Both the position numbers and the translations under genes were made by a program. The notes below the pieces were generated by a model. That model ran no database searches. It was not told the DNA's origin and saw only the letters and a list, made by a program, of their open reading frames with translations. From Halomonadaceae bacterium T82-2 (GTDB lineage Bacteria > Pseudomonadota > Gammaproteobacteria > Pseudomonadales > Halomonadaceae): 64,000 nt of DNA. Shown here one piece after another: positions 55,801-63,425 of the stretch (its first letter is position 1; every line of letters starts with the position of its first letter). The stretch spans positions 49,216 through 113,215 of the forward strand of contig LSBP01000015.1 in the NCBI GenBank assembly GCA_001577635.1, in the 5' to 3' direction.

Positions 55801-57120
55801 ACGCAGCTCGAGCGTGACCTCGTCGATCTGCTTGACGGTGCGCTCCAGGAGGCCCTCGTAGACGTGGCCGATCTGCTCGACGTCGAGGGCGCGATAGGAG
55901 AGCGTGCGACCCTCGAAGCTCTGGATCGCATCGAGCATGAGCAGCACGGTGCGATCGTCGATGGGCAGCGGATCCGCGGCGTCGGTGAGCCAGCTGGAGC
56001 CTTTGGCTCGCCCCTCAAGGAACGGGTAGCGGTCCGGATCGAAGAGGGATCCCCCCATGGCGGGTAGCCGGAGGTCGGTGTGTTCGATGCCGCCGTAGAT
56101 GGCCCGGAACAGTGCCAACAGTCGTGACCAGCCGGCGTGTCGCCGTTCCAGGAGCTCGTGGGCATTGGACGACACCCTGCGCAGGCGCTGCCGGAAGGTC
56201 GACAAGGCGTAGTGGTTGTCGTAGGTGGTGTTGCCCAGCAGGAGCAGCCCCCGCTCCTCCGCCGAGAGGATGAACACCAGCCGCATCATGACAGTGAGAC
56301 CGCCTTCGTAGAGCTCCTGCGGCTTCACCCCCTCCAGCAGCTTCCCATTGCCATCCTGGTTGGCCTTGTCGATGGCCTGGATCAACACCTCGATCGCCGT
56401 ACGCACCTGGTCGCCCAAGGCCTCGGTGACCTCGTCCTGATGCTTCTCGGACCTGGCAAAGAGGTTGGGCAATTGCCCTTCCTCGGGACCATAGAAACGC
56501 GGTACGGCCAATAGCGAGACGAAGGCACGCAGGGTCTCGGGCTCCTGACTCCAGAGGCGTGCGTACCAACTCACGAAGCTCGTCACCTGGCCGGCCGGCG
56601 CATGGACGAGCATCCAGCGCTCACCGTTGGTGACGAGGCCGATGGGGCAGTCGACACCGCGGAGGTAGTGCACCATCCGCTCGGCCGGGGAGGCCGCCCA
56701 ACCATCTCGATGGACGACCTCGTCGAGCGGTGCATTGGGGGGCTCGACGAACATCGGCAGGAGGGGTTTGTCCGGGTCGTTCACATTCACGAGCACGATG
56801 TCCGGCGTCAGGATCACGCCATGCTCTGGCAGCGACACGTGCAGGGCGTCACCGATCTGGTCTCCGCGGCGAAGGTCCCGGTCACCCATCTGCAGCGCCG
56901 TCGCCAGCACCTCGTCCACCCAGGCGCGGTGGAGCTCGTCCAGGCTCGGATCGTCGACGTCGACGGCCTCACGCCATTCGTCATAGGCCTGGCGAAGACG
57001 GGCTGCATCACGCTTGTCGCGCCCCTCCAGCCCCTGTGGGAACGCCTCGTCCAGCACCGGGATGCTCAGGAAGGGACCGGACACCTCGATCAGGTTCAGC
57101 CAATCGTGACGTTCGCTCAT
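52849..57120 (-). CDS. drmMI: DISARM class 1 adenine methyltransferase DrmMI
   Basis: The 1423-residue protein resembles Eco57I-type N6-adenine methylases: AdoMet motif DPAMGSGAFLVQ near residue 594, catalytic NPPF near 866 (VGNPPFSGG), and a specificity region towards the C-terminus. The last 80 residues look like a winged helix. It would mark host DNA so that DISARM spares it. The start and stop each overlap the neighbouring genes (ATGA). From about residue 720 to near the end the gene is AT-rich, unlike the first half; hand counts give 33 percent GC at 53641-53700 and 68 percent at 55321-55380. Confidence 0.9.
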   Translation of the reverse strand: MSERHDWLNLIEVSGPFLSIPVLDEAFPQGLEGRDKRDAARLRQAYDEWREAVDVDDPSLDELHRAWVDEVLATALQMGDRDLRRGDQIGDALHVSLPEHGVILTPDIVLVNVNDPDKPLLPMFVEPPNAPLDEVVHRDGWAASPAERMVHYLRGVDCPIGLVTNGERWMLVHAPAGQVTSFVSWYARLWSQEPETLRAFVSLLAVPRFYGPEEGQLPNLFARSEKHQDEVTEALGDQVRTAIEVLIQAIDKANQDGNGKLLEGVKPQELYEGGLTVMMRLVFILSAEERGLLLLGNTTYDNHYALSTFRQRLRRVSSNAHELLERRHAGWSRLLALFRAIYGGIEHTDLRLPAMGGSLFDPDRYPFLEGRAKGSSWLTDAADPLPIDDRTVLLMLDAIQSFEGRTLSYRALDVEQIGHVYEGLLERTVKQIDEVTLELRGSAQAKSPKATLRELAEASLDGQETLIELLKERTGRSVSALRKDLQRFRDDRLSAALLTACRGKVGLHDRVEPYVHLMALDPWNHPRLYHPGAYAVVMGNDRRETGTHYTPKSLTEKIVHETLTPVAYIGPAEGKPKEEWRLKPPAELLDLKVCDPAMGSGAFLVQACRWLGERLVEAWGQAEASGCVVGVDGEVLESAEESELLPRDAEERTVIARRLVAERCLYGVDMNPLAVELAKLSIWLVTLAEGRPFGFLDHNLRCGDSLLGIHRLDQLTQLSMQPKDKGQQRLFGQSIEQAVNRAINLRQKIRNMPIRDIRDVEAMSHLNANARRELDVAGHIADAFIGEVLQSGGNANQLEYAVGSLAIEADDAIAGDLESLSAIDHRSSVALNSEVERGDCRHPFQWPLEFPEVFARERGGFDSFVGNPPFSGGRLIGRRFGLDYQQYLNFVRNGVVGSPDLCVYFYLRAFSLLRSRGCFGLLATKSITETGSRKVCLDQIIEKGGAVYHACSRMVWPGNAAVVVSIGWVVRDGWQGKIVLDGRGVKAINGALEEDFNIKRPLKLKALKGKFSQGQDVMGRGGFELTADEKDEMLIKEPHSKEVIFPLFNGQDLNTMSKLEPYRWVIYFRDWPEDKARKYDAAFRRLEELVKPYRESLTGQIHQDCFWKFWDLRPRLMRELSRRNRILASSRRSKHLCFRFVPTNFVMNEATKLYFFDRFFEFACLQSSLHIVWAYWTCGSMGMTTMKYSTSEALETWPMPVVDENPTLDEVGERYYLHRESVMAESSIGLTQLYNRFHSISEKDPQIEVMRKLHCEVDREVARAYGWSDVDLDHGFHEVPYLPESDRIRFTISENARVEILRRISELNHKRYEEEVAKGLHGKGRKRVSDPPALRKENFDMAQSGLDFESAQVVTKKGVAPTSLILDFLRARKGWYAKSDILEATSITGSSWSSAIRDLISQGLVERQGERRGARYRAVRNDS

Positions 57121-60100
57121 GCCTCGACCTCCTTGGCGAGTGACTCGGGGATCAGAAAGACGACGGCGACGGGGAAAGTGCGCTCCGTGGGGTCGGCGTG
57201 GTGACGTTCGATGGCACCGACCTCGTGTTCCAACTCGGTGGGCAGTCGATCGAGACGTGCCTCCAGCGCAGCACGGTCGACCTGAAGCTGGCGTTTCTCG
57301 GCGTCGCTGAAGATGTCCAACTGCTCAGGCACTTCGTTCCCGTGCAGCTCTCGTTCGAGCACCTGGCGGAGCTCGTCCAACACCTGCTGGATGTCGTCGA
57401 TCTCACGGTGCTTACGCTTCTCGAGAGTATTGGTCAGGTGACGTAGACGATCGCGAGACCGTGCCTCCACGGTCGCCATCACGGCATCTCGCTGCTGCTC
57501 GAAGCGCTCCCGAAGTGCCTGAAAGTGATCCTCCGACACCCTCGCCGGGCGGGATTCATCGAGCCAGGTGCGGACGGTGGTGACCCGCTCCTCGCGTTTG
57601 AAGCCATGCGGCTTCAGGTAACCCCCCGCCTCGGTCAGCTCCTCGTGTAGGCGATGATGCTGCCCCCCGGTGATCACCAGCCGTGACACAACCGCCACCG
57701 CGGGGGACTCCAGGCGATCGTCGGGCAGCGCTCGCACCGCCACGCGCTGGAGGCGTTTGACGTCGTCACGCTCCCAAACCTGGGCGCGCAGGAGCCGCAA
57801 CGACAGTTGCACCAGCGGATGGTTGAGGTGCACCAGGACGAGGTCGTCACGCCCCTTGGCGACGTCGTGGTCGAAGGTGATCGGCCGTACTCGTTTCGTG
57901 AAGGGGTGTTGCAGGCCTTCCAGCCCCTGCGCCCAGCTACCCGAGAGCGGGGGGAGCCTGAACACCTTGCCCTCCGGAATGCATTCGAGGGACGTCGGTT
58001 CCAGATCGGGCTTCTCGGCGATACGAAGGGCCGTGCGTACCGTTCTCTCGATGTGCTCGGCATCGAAGTGCTGCTCCCGGCGTGTCTCCTCGATGCGGTC
58101 GTGCAGCTTGGCGATCCGTTCGCGTAGATCCCGATCCGACTTCACCAGGCGCCGACTCTGTTCGATGCGAATCTCTGCATCCCGAGTGTCGAGCTCGCGG
58201 ATCCGCCCCTCGAGGAGAGCCGGCAGCTGTGGAGCGATGACGGGATTCACACTGCCCATGTCGGCACGCATGGTGTCCAACTTGTCGAGGGCCCGTAGGA
58301 TGTCCGCTCCCTCAGTGCCGTTGGCGTCGATGGGGTGCCAGATGCGGACCTCGTCGGCCCTCTGGCCATGACGGTCGATGCGCCCGTTGCGCTGCTCCAT
58401 GACGTTGGGGTTGTAGGGGATCTCGACATGGATCATCAGACTACAGTGATTCTGCAGGTCGATGCCCTCGGATGCGGCGTCCGTGGCCAGGAGGATCCTC
58501 AGCGGTGACTCGCTGGGGTGCGCCTGGAACGCGGCCTTGATCTCCTCGCGCTCCTCGGTGTCCATGCCACCGTAGATCAGCGCCATGCGATCGGCGCCGA
58601 AGTCGTGACCTGAGAGGACCTGCTGGAGCCAGCGCTGGGTGTCGCGATACTCCGTGAAGAGGATGACCCGCTCGTCCGACCAGGCACCGTCGCGTCGTAT
58701 GTGACTCTCGAGCCAGTCGATGATGGCCGTCGCCTTGCTGTCCGTGCTGTGGGCATTGCTCTGGGCCCACTGCATGAGCTCGCGAAGGATCTCTCGCTCC
58801 TCGTCATCGAGGGGACGGCTACGACGATCGACCTCGACCAGGGCTTCCGCTTCGGCGGCGTCACGCTGCCCGTCATCGGCGTAGTCCTCCTCGGTGCGGG
58901 CGATCGCCCGACGGAGGATGCCGGCATCCAGTCTGTTCGCGCACTCTTCGCCGGAGCCACCACGCCCCTCCATGGTGTCGACGTGCTTGGCGAGCGTGGA
59001 GGCGAAGGCGGCGGTGGACGAGGCGAGACGCTTCTTCAGGAGCTGGTGCACGAAGTGCTGCGCTGAGCGATCTCCTGCCTCGCCAGACTCGCGACTGGCG
59101 ATGTACCGGTCCAGCAGTTCCCGGACCCGCTGCTCTTCTGGGGTGTAGTGGACCTCCAATGCCTCTAGGCGTCGGCGAGCGTAGACGGGGCGTCCATCGG
59201 GGTGGACGAGCTCCGACTTCAGGCGGCGCACCATGACGCTGGCGAGTCGTGAATCGTCCGGCTCGACGTTGCGGGCGAAGCGCTGATCGTCCAGCAATTC
59301 GAGAAGGGCGGTGAACGACTCGGTGAAGCCGTTGTGCGGCGTCGCCGTCAGGAACAGCTTGTGCTGGAAGTGAGGGGTGAGCATGCGCACCAGCCGTGTA
59401 CGCAGGCTGTCGACGGCGTAGTGCTTGACCGTGGGAGCCACGTTGTGGGCTTCATCGACAACGAGAAGGTCGAAATGGCGTGGGAAGCTGGTGTGTACCG
59501 GCAGGACATCACGAAGGTGCCGCAGCCCCTCACCCTGCTTGGCCCAGTCCATGGAGGCGATGAGGCGCGGGAACGAGGTCCAGGGGTTGGCGTGCAGCCC
59601 CTGCTCTCGACGCAGCCGCTTGAGGTAGGGCGTGTCGACGATGCGGAACTCGAGGCCGAACTTCTCCTGCATCTCCTGGCGCCACTTCTCCTGAAGCGAT
59701 GCCGGGCAGAGGACCAGCACCGTCCTGGCGCGGTGACGAAGGAGCAGTTCCTGGATGACGAGGCCGGCCTCGATGGTCTTGCCGAGGCCCACGTCGTCGG
59801 CGATGAGCAGATTGACGCGCGCCATGTCGATGGCCCGCACCAGGGGGTCGAGCTGGAAGTCCTCGATGCTGACGCCGCTTCGAAACGGCGCCTGCAGATA
59901 GCCTCTGTCTGCATTGGTGGCGGCGCCCCAACGCACCGCATCCAGGAAGGCCTCGAGTGTGTCGGCGTCGTCCAGCCCGGTGATCGTCGGCAAACCGGCG
60001 CGTTCGATGATGTGAGCCCCAGGCTCGATCTCCCAGATGACCTGGAGCTCGTCACCCAGTGCGTCGTCCTCGATGGACGACAGCAGCACGAGGTGCTGGG

Positions 60101-60239
60101 TCCTTCGCTTCCCTGCGATGTCGGAGGGGACGACGTCCGCCACCACCCACTGTCTACGCCTGACCTCTACCAGTTGGCCCGGCTCGGGGACGCCCGCCAC
60201 CCTCTCGACTTCCCTTGTCGCTTCCGACACTTCCGACAT
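57117..60239 (-). CDS. drmD: DISARM class 1 SNF2-type helicase DrmD
   Basis: The 1040-residue protein has SNF2/RapA-like helicase domains: DVGLGKT (residues 149-155), VVDEAHNVAP near 260, and C-terminal helicase motifs DAASEGIDLQNHCSLMIHVE and MEQRNGRIDRHGQ. A long helical C-terminal part follows. DrmD with DrmMI defines class 1 DISARM. The ATG at 60239 has AGGAG 7 bases upstream; an extension to 60287 lies inside vsr and is not used. The gene start overlaps the end of vsr by 86 bases. Confidence 0.9.
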   Translation of the reverse strand: MSEVSEATREVERVAGVPEPGQLVEVRRRQWVVADVVPSDIAGKRRTQHLVLLSSIEDDALGDELQVIWEIEPGAHIIERAGLPTITGLDDADTLEAFLDAVRWGAATNADRGYLQAPFRSGVSIEDFQLDPLVRAIDMARVNLLIADDVGLGKTIEAGLVIQELLLRHRARTVLVLCPASLQEKWRQEMQEKFGLEFRIVDTPYLKRLRREQGLHANPWTSFPRLIASMDWAKQGEGLRHLRDVLPVHTSFPRHFDLLVVDEAHNVAPTVKHYAVDSLRTRLVRMLTPHFQHKLFLTATPHNGFTESFTALLELLDDQRFARNVEPDDSRLASVMVRRLKSELVHPDGRPVYARRRLEALEVHYTPEEQRVRELLDRYIASRESGEAGDRSAQHFVHQLLKKRLASSTAAFASTLAKHVDTMEGRGGSGEECANRLDAGILRRAIARTEEDYADDGQRDAAEAEALVEVDRRSRPLDDEEREILRELMQWAQSNAHSTDSKATAIIDWLESHIRRDGAWSDERVILFTEYRDTQRWLQQVLSGHDFGADRMALIYGGMDTEEREEIKAAFQAHPSESPLRILLATDAASEGIDLQNHCSLMIHVEIPYNPNVMEQRNGRIDRHGQRADEVRIWHPIDANGTEGADILRALDKLDTMRADMGSVNPVIAPQLPALLEGRIRELDTRDAEIRIEQSRRLVKSDRDLRERIAKLHDRIEETRREQHFDAEHIERTVRTALRIAEKPDLEPTSLECIPEGKVFRLPPLSGSWAQGLEGLQHPFTKRVRPITFDHDVAKGRDDLVLVHLNHPLVQLSLRLLRAQVWERDDVKRLQRVAVRALPDDRLESPAVAVVSRLVITGGQHHRLHEELTEAGGYLKPHGFKREERVTTVRTWLDESRPARVSEDHFQALRERFEQQRDAVMATVEARSRDRLRHLTNTLEKRKHREIDDIQQVLDELRQVLERELHGNEVPEQLDIFSDAEKRQLQVDRAALEARLDRLPTELEHEVGAIERHHADPTERTFPVAVVFLIPESLAKEVEA

Positions 60240-60714
60240 ACGAGCTCTCCTCGGTGTCGGGCGACTGCCCTGGGCGCTGGGCAGCATCGCCCTTCAGTTC
60301 GTTCAACACATGTTCTACGCGATCGGCCGCCTCTCGGGGCGACTCGTGTTCCCAGATTCTCACCACCGTCCAGCCTGCCTCGGCCAGGCGACGGTTAGTG
60401 TCTCGATCCCGTCGGCGATTGGTCTCGATCTTGTCCCGCCAGAATTCGGCGTTGGACTTGGGCCAGGTCCCGTGCAACGGGCATCCATGCCAGAAACAGC
60501 CGTCGACGAAGACGGCGATCCGCTGGCGGGTGAAGACGATGTCCGCCACCCTTCTCGGCTTGGACATCACCTTGTACGCCACGCGATAGCGCAGCCCTCG
60601 CCGGTGCAGCTCGCGGCGCAAGAGCATCTCCGCCGAAGTGTCCCTCTGGCGGGTGCGCCGCAGACGACGGGAAGCCTCAGGAGACGAGGGCCTGGGCACT
60701 CTGGTGCTCACCAT
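60154..60714 (-). CDS. vsr: Very short patch repair endonuclease Vsr
   Basis: The protein of about 186 residues matches Vsr: RDTSAEMLLRRELHRRGLRY, the catalytic aspartate in VADIVF (D58), and FVDGCFWHGCPLH with the metal-binding cysteines and histidines, followed by WRDKIETNRRRD. Vsr nicks T:G mismatches that arise when 5-methylcytosine deaminates, so it normally accompanies a C5-methyltransferase, as here. The start at 60714 lies inside dcm; no ribosome site is obvious, so translation may be coupled. The C-terminal ~30 residues overlap the drmD start out of frame. Confidence 0.85.
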   Translation of the reverse strand: MVSTRVPRPSSPEASRRLRRTRQRDTSAEMLLRRELHRRGLRYRVAYKVMSKPRRVADIVFTRQRIAVFVDGCFWHGCPLHGTWPKSNAEFWRDKIETNRRRDRDTNRRLAEAGWTVVRIWEHESPREAADRVEHVLNELKGDAAQRPGQSPDTEESSYVGSVGSDKGSREGGGRPRAGPTGRGQA

Positions 60715-61774
60715 CGCGAGAGGTCGCAGCATGCGCCTTGCCAACGGACTCCAGATGAGCCCAGACGCTCTTGCCGACGGCCCGACCGAGCTCGACCGGG
60801 ACCGCGTTGCCGATCAGCCTGGCCAATGCCGAGAAGCTGACATCCTCGTGACTAGCCGCGAATTTGTAGTCCTCCGGGAAGCTCTGGAGGATCGCGGCTT
60901 CACGCAGGGAGATGGCCCGATCCTGTGAAGGATGCCCGAACCGACCGTTGCCATAGCCATGGCACTGTGTGGTCATGGTCGGTGATGGCTTGTCCCATTC
61001 CATCCGGCCATACACGCTCGGGTAGGTACTACCACTCTTGGAACGGTGACAAGCCGCCACCAGATGTTCGGGCCAATCCTTCCAACTCCCGCCGGGCTTG
61101 GAGGCCCGGATCCTCTGCAAGTTGATGTCGCTGAGGCCGGAGGCGGTGTGCAATGGGTCGCCCGGCCATGCCTCACCCGCCTTGATCTCCGGCAGATGCC
61201 CGATGACGTCACGGACGGTGCCGGGCTCCGTCGTGGTGGGAGGGATGAGGCGAATATCACCATGCTTCGACGCCAGCAGGACCAGACGCCGACGCGTTTG
61301 CGGCACACCGTACTTTGAGCAGTCGACGATCTGGTGGTAGGTCCAGTATCCCAGTCGCTCCAGCTCTTCGACGAAGTCCAAGAACACCTCGTTCTTGGCC
61401 AGGCTCGGCACGTTCTCCATAGTCACGATGTCTGGGGTTGTCGCTTCGGCCAGGCGCGAGAACTCGTACAGCAGGCCCCACTTGTGATCGCGCTTGATGT
61501 CGTAGCGCTGCGCGTAGGTGGAGAAGGGCTGGCAGGGTGCGCAGCCAGCCAGGAGCCGTATTCCACCCGCGCCGAACAACGCCTCCAGTTCCTCTCCCTC
61601 CAGCTCACGCACGTCTCTCTTGAGGAAGCGTGCTCCTTGGTTGTTCTCTTCGAATGGGTAGCGACAGGCGGCATCGACATCAATGCCAGCGGTCACGTCG
61701 ATGCCCTCCAGCACGAGCCCACGGGTCAATCCACCAGCCCCACAGAACAAATCAACACAGGTTACGTCGGCCAT
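60677..61774 (-). CDS. dcm: DNA cytosine C5-methyltransferase
   Basis: The 365-residue enzyme has the C5-MTase motifs: DLFCGAGGLTRG at the N-terminus, the catalytic cysteine C81 in APCQPFS, ENVPSL, QTRRRLVLLA, a target recognition region (about residues 195-290), and LIGNAVPVELGRAVG near the end. It is the first gene of the minus-strand operon and overlaps vsr. A C5 enzyme is usual for class 2 DISARM (DrmMII) but here occurs with class 1 genes, so it may belong to a separate module. AAAGGG precedes the ATG. Confidence 0.9.
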   Translation of the reverse strand: MADVTCVDLFCGAGGLTRGLVLEGIDVTAGIDVDAACRYPFEENNQGARFLKRDVRELEGEELEALFGAGGIRLLAGCAPCQPFSTYAQRYDIKRDHKWGLLYEFSRLAEATTPDIVTMENVPSLAKNEVFLDFVEELERLGYWTYHQIVDCSKYGVPQTRRRLVLLASKHGDIRLIPPTTTEPGTVRDVIGHLPEIKAGEAWPGDPLHTASGLSDINLQRIRASKPGGSWKDWPEHLVAACHRSKSGSTYPSVYGRMEWDKPSPTMTTQCHGYGNGRFGHPSQDRAISLREAAILQSFPEDYKFAASHEDVSFSALARLIGNAVPVELGRAVGKSVWAHLESVGKAHAATSRDGEHQSAQALVS

Positions 61775-62058
61775 GAAAACCCTTTAATTCATGAAAATCA
61801 ATAAGATACAGATTGCTGGAATGTGCTATACCATGACCTAGCTTGATGAGCTATATCTATGATACAACCTAAGGTCCTTCTGGCACACACCTGCACAGGC
61901 TCCTGACATGGAGAATCCCCTCCATCCCAGTTACTTCACTACATGGCTAAGCTAGGCCCAACCTCATGGATCTCAGGTTAAGCACAGCACAACTATAGTT
62001 TTGAGAGCTCCCGGGAATTCTAATCTTACCAATGAACCCAGGCCGCACCTTACTAGCT
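61775..62058. promoter_or_regulatory. AT-rich leader upstream of the DISARM operon
   Basis: This 284-bp stretch should hold the promoter of the dcm-to-drmC operon. The minus strand has several TATA-like hexamers (for example TATAGC around 61827 and 61853), none with a good -35. A small inverted repeat TAGCT-N5-AGCTA occupies 61839-61853. No gene is visible. Confidence 0.35.
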
Positions 62059-62374
62059 TTAGAATCGAACATTGCCAACCTCCCCCTTTATCAGTACCTT
62101 GCCATTATCAATTACACTCCCCATATCCTCCAGCCTTCTTACAATACTCATCACTCCATTATCCTTCTTCGTAACAAAAAATATTTTCCGTCTGATATCA
62201 AAACTTTCAACATCCCACCCAATCACCCGAAGCAATATTAAACTGTACCAACTCATACACAGTCGCATTCTCAACCATCAACGTGAGCCCCTCCCCCCAA
62301 ACTTCAGGGGTATGATGATGCACTGTGATCACATCCCTTGGTATTATCTTATATTTCCTTTCTCTCCCTCTCAT
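62059..62374 (-). pseudogene. Small unknown gene, frameshifted
   Basis: Two minus-strand frames join into one protein-like reading. From the ATG at 62374 (GAGG 9 bases upstream) comes KYKIIPRDVITVHHHTPEVW and LVQFNIASGDWVG; then, after a frame change near 62215-62225, DVESFDIRRKIFFVTKKD and LEDMGSVIDNGKVLIKGEVG to a stop at 62059. Together this makes about 105 residues. Each half has normal protein character and neither stands alone convincingly. I do not recognise the family. It may be a decayed island gene. Confidence 0.4.
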
Positions 62375-62587
62375 CAACCCACACCTCAATATACTGCTTC
62401 CTTACCCTTACCTGACCTCCCACCATGGCCTCCGATTACTTTCACTATATACAGCGGCGGTAGCCGCTTAGCCTCGCAGGGCAGGACAGCATCGAGCCCA
62501 CAGGGCAAGTAAGCCCTTTGCACTGTGCGGTCGCCGCTTGCGGCGTACCTGTACAATGCACATCCTGCCGTTGGCCCATCACACATT
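62375..62587. other. Non-coding region with hairpins
   Basis: No gene is visible. A strong hairpin, CGCCGC-TT-GCGGCG (62532-62545), lies in a more GC-rich patch (62450-62560). Confidence 0.45.
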
Positions 62588-62686
62588 TTGCTTCACTCTG
62601 CTTCATTTCAGGTCCTGATCCCGCAAATGAACTAGAATGAAACAAAATGAAATAAAATCTCTCAAAATGAAGTAAAATGCAGTATC
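62588..62686. repeat. Helically phased 10-bp repeats (iteron-like)
   Basis: From 62627 six consecutive 10-bp units begin ATGAAC, ATGAAA, ATGAAA, ATCTCT, ATGAAG and ATGCAG, with ATGA at 62627, 62637, 62647 and 62667. On the other strand, ATGAAGCAG and AGTGAAGCAA (62588-62606) show a similar unit. Such spacing puts A-tracts on one face of the helix, typical of bent DNA, replication iterons or operator arrays. Confidence 0.55.
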
Positions 62687-62929
62687 GCTTCGCTATGAGT
62701 CGTTACATAGCTGCTGCTTCGCAGCTTTCGAACGCCAAAGTGAGATGCTTGACTGCCCTCAATTCGCCTCGAAAACTCCCCCTGAGACGATTTCAAGGCC
62801 TACCCTATGCCTACCCCTTCCTCCTTCTAGATCTCTCCTCACAGCCGCTCATAGGGCACGCATTGGCATTGCCACACGCAAAGGCGACCCTCACTGGAAG
62901 ATAGTGCGCCGATCTTTTCCGTTGGCGGC
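62687..62929. other. Gap between the phased repeats and the DUF7673-like gene
   Basis: About 240 bp with no gene. An AGCTGC/GCAGCT hairpin lies at 62709-62726 close to the repeats. Confidence 0.4.
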
Positions 62930-63415
62930 TCAGCCCTCTTGGCCACTTTCACGCTGCCAGAACTCTTTCATCACTGAGTCTCCATCTTTGACAAGCGTAT
63001 GAACCTCAAAGGGACTGAAGGTGGCAAGAGCAACAACCAGCAGACTGTCAATTTGGAGTTCCCTGTCCAAAGCTCTAAGACGCTGCAACTCGAATGGCCA
63101 CTCATCGCCGTTATATACACCAAGAAGTAATCGACGAAGGTGGTGAGACTGCCCACTATGCCCTTGAGCCACATTGATCAAATTTAGAAGTGCCGGGATA
63201 CCATGGTCGACCAACTCATCCTCACAGCTAGACCCACCACTAATCACCTCACCAAGAACTTTATCAGGTTTATCAAGCGGCGGACGACCACGCCCTTTCT
63301 TTAGCAGCTTATCGCCAAGATACCAATGTGCACCCTCAAGCCATTTCTCACCAAGTTCAGGAGCGTCATCGGAATCTCTCCACCCTTTCCCCTTAGAGGG
63401 CTTACGATCTTTCAT
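62930..63415 (-). CDS. DUF7673-like hypothetical protein of the island
   Basis: The 161-residue protein has a basic N-terminus (KDRKPSKGKG) and a core, GIPALLNLINVAQGHSGQS, followed by LLLGVYNGDEWPFELQRLRALD. This pattern recalls DUF7673, small proteins found on integrative elements; the match is from memory. The function is unknown. It reads minus, 10 bases after the neighbouring gene, and is lower in GC than the chromosome. Its presence supports an ICE or genomic-island origin of the segment. Confidence 0.6.
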   Translation of the reverse strand: MKDRKPSKGKGWRDSDDAPELGEKWLEGAHWYLGDKLLKKGRGRPPLDKPDKVLGEVISGGSSCEDELVDHGIPALLNLINVAQGHSGQSHHLRRLLLGVYNGDEWPFELQRLRALDRELQIDSLLVVALATFSPFEVHTLVKDGDSVMKEFWQRESGQEG

Positions 63416-63425
63416 ACGTCACCTC

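Noticed and set aside
45012..61774. BREX or plain restriction-modification island
   Set aside because: No PglZ, BrxC or HsdR/S/M genes are present, while the drmD-drmMI-drmA-drmB-drmC set fits DISARM.
62072..62512. 146-residue plus-strand frame in the AT-rich region
   Set aside because: Its composition is Pro/Ser/Thr-rich low-complexity, and the opposite strand gives a far more protein-like reading (two joined frames).
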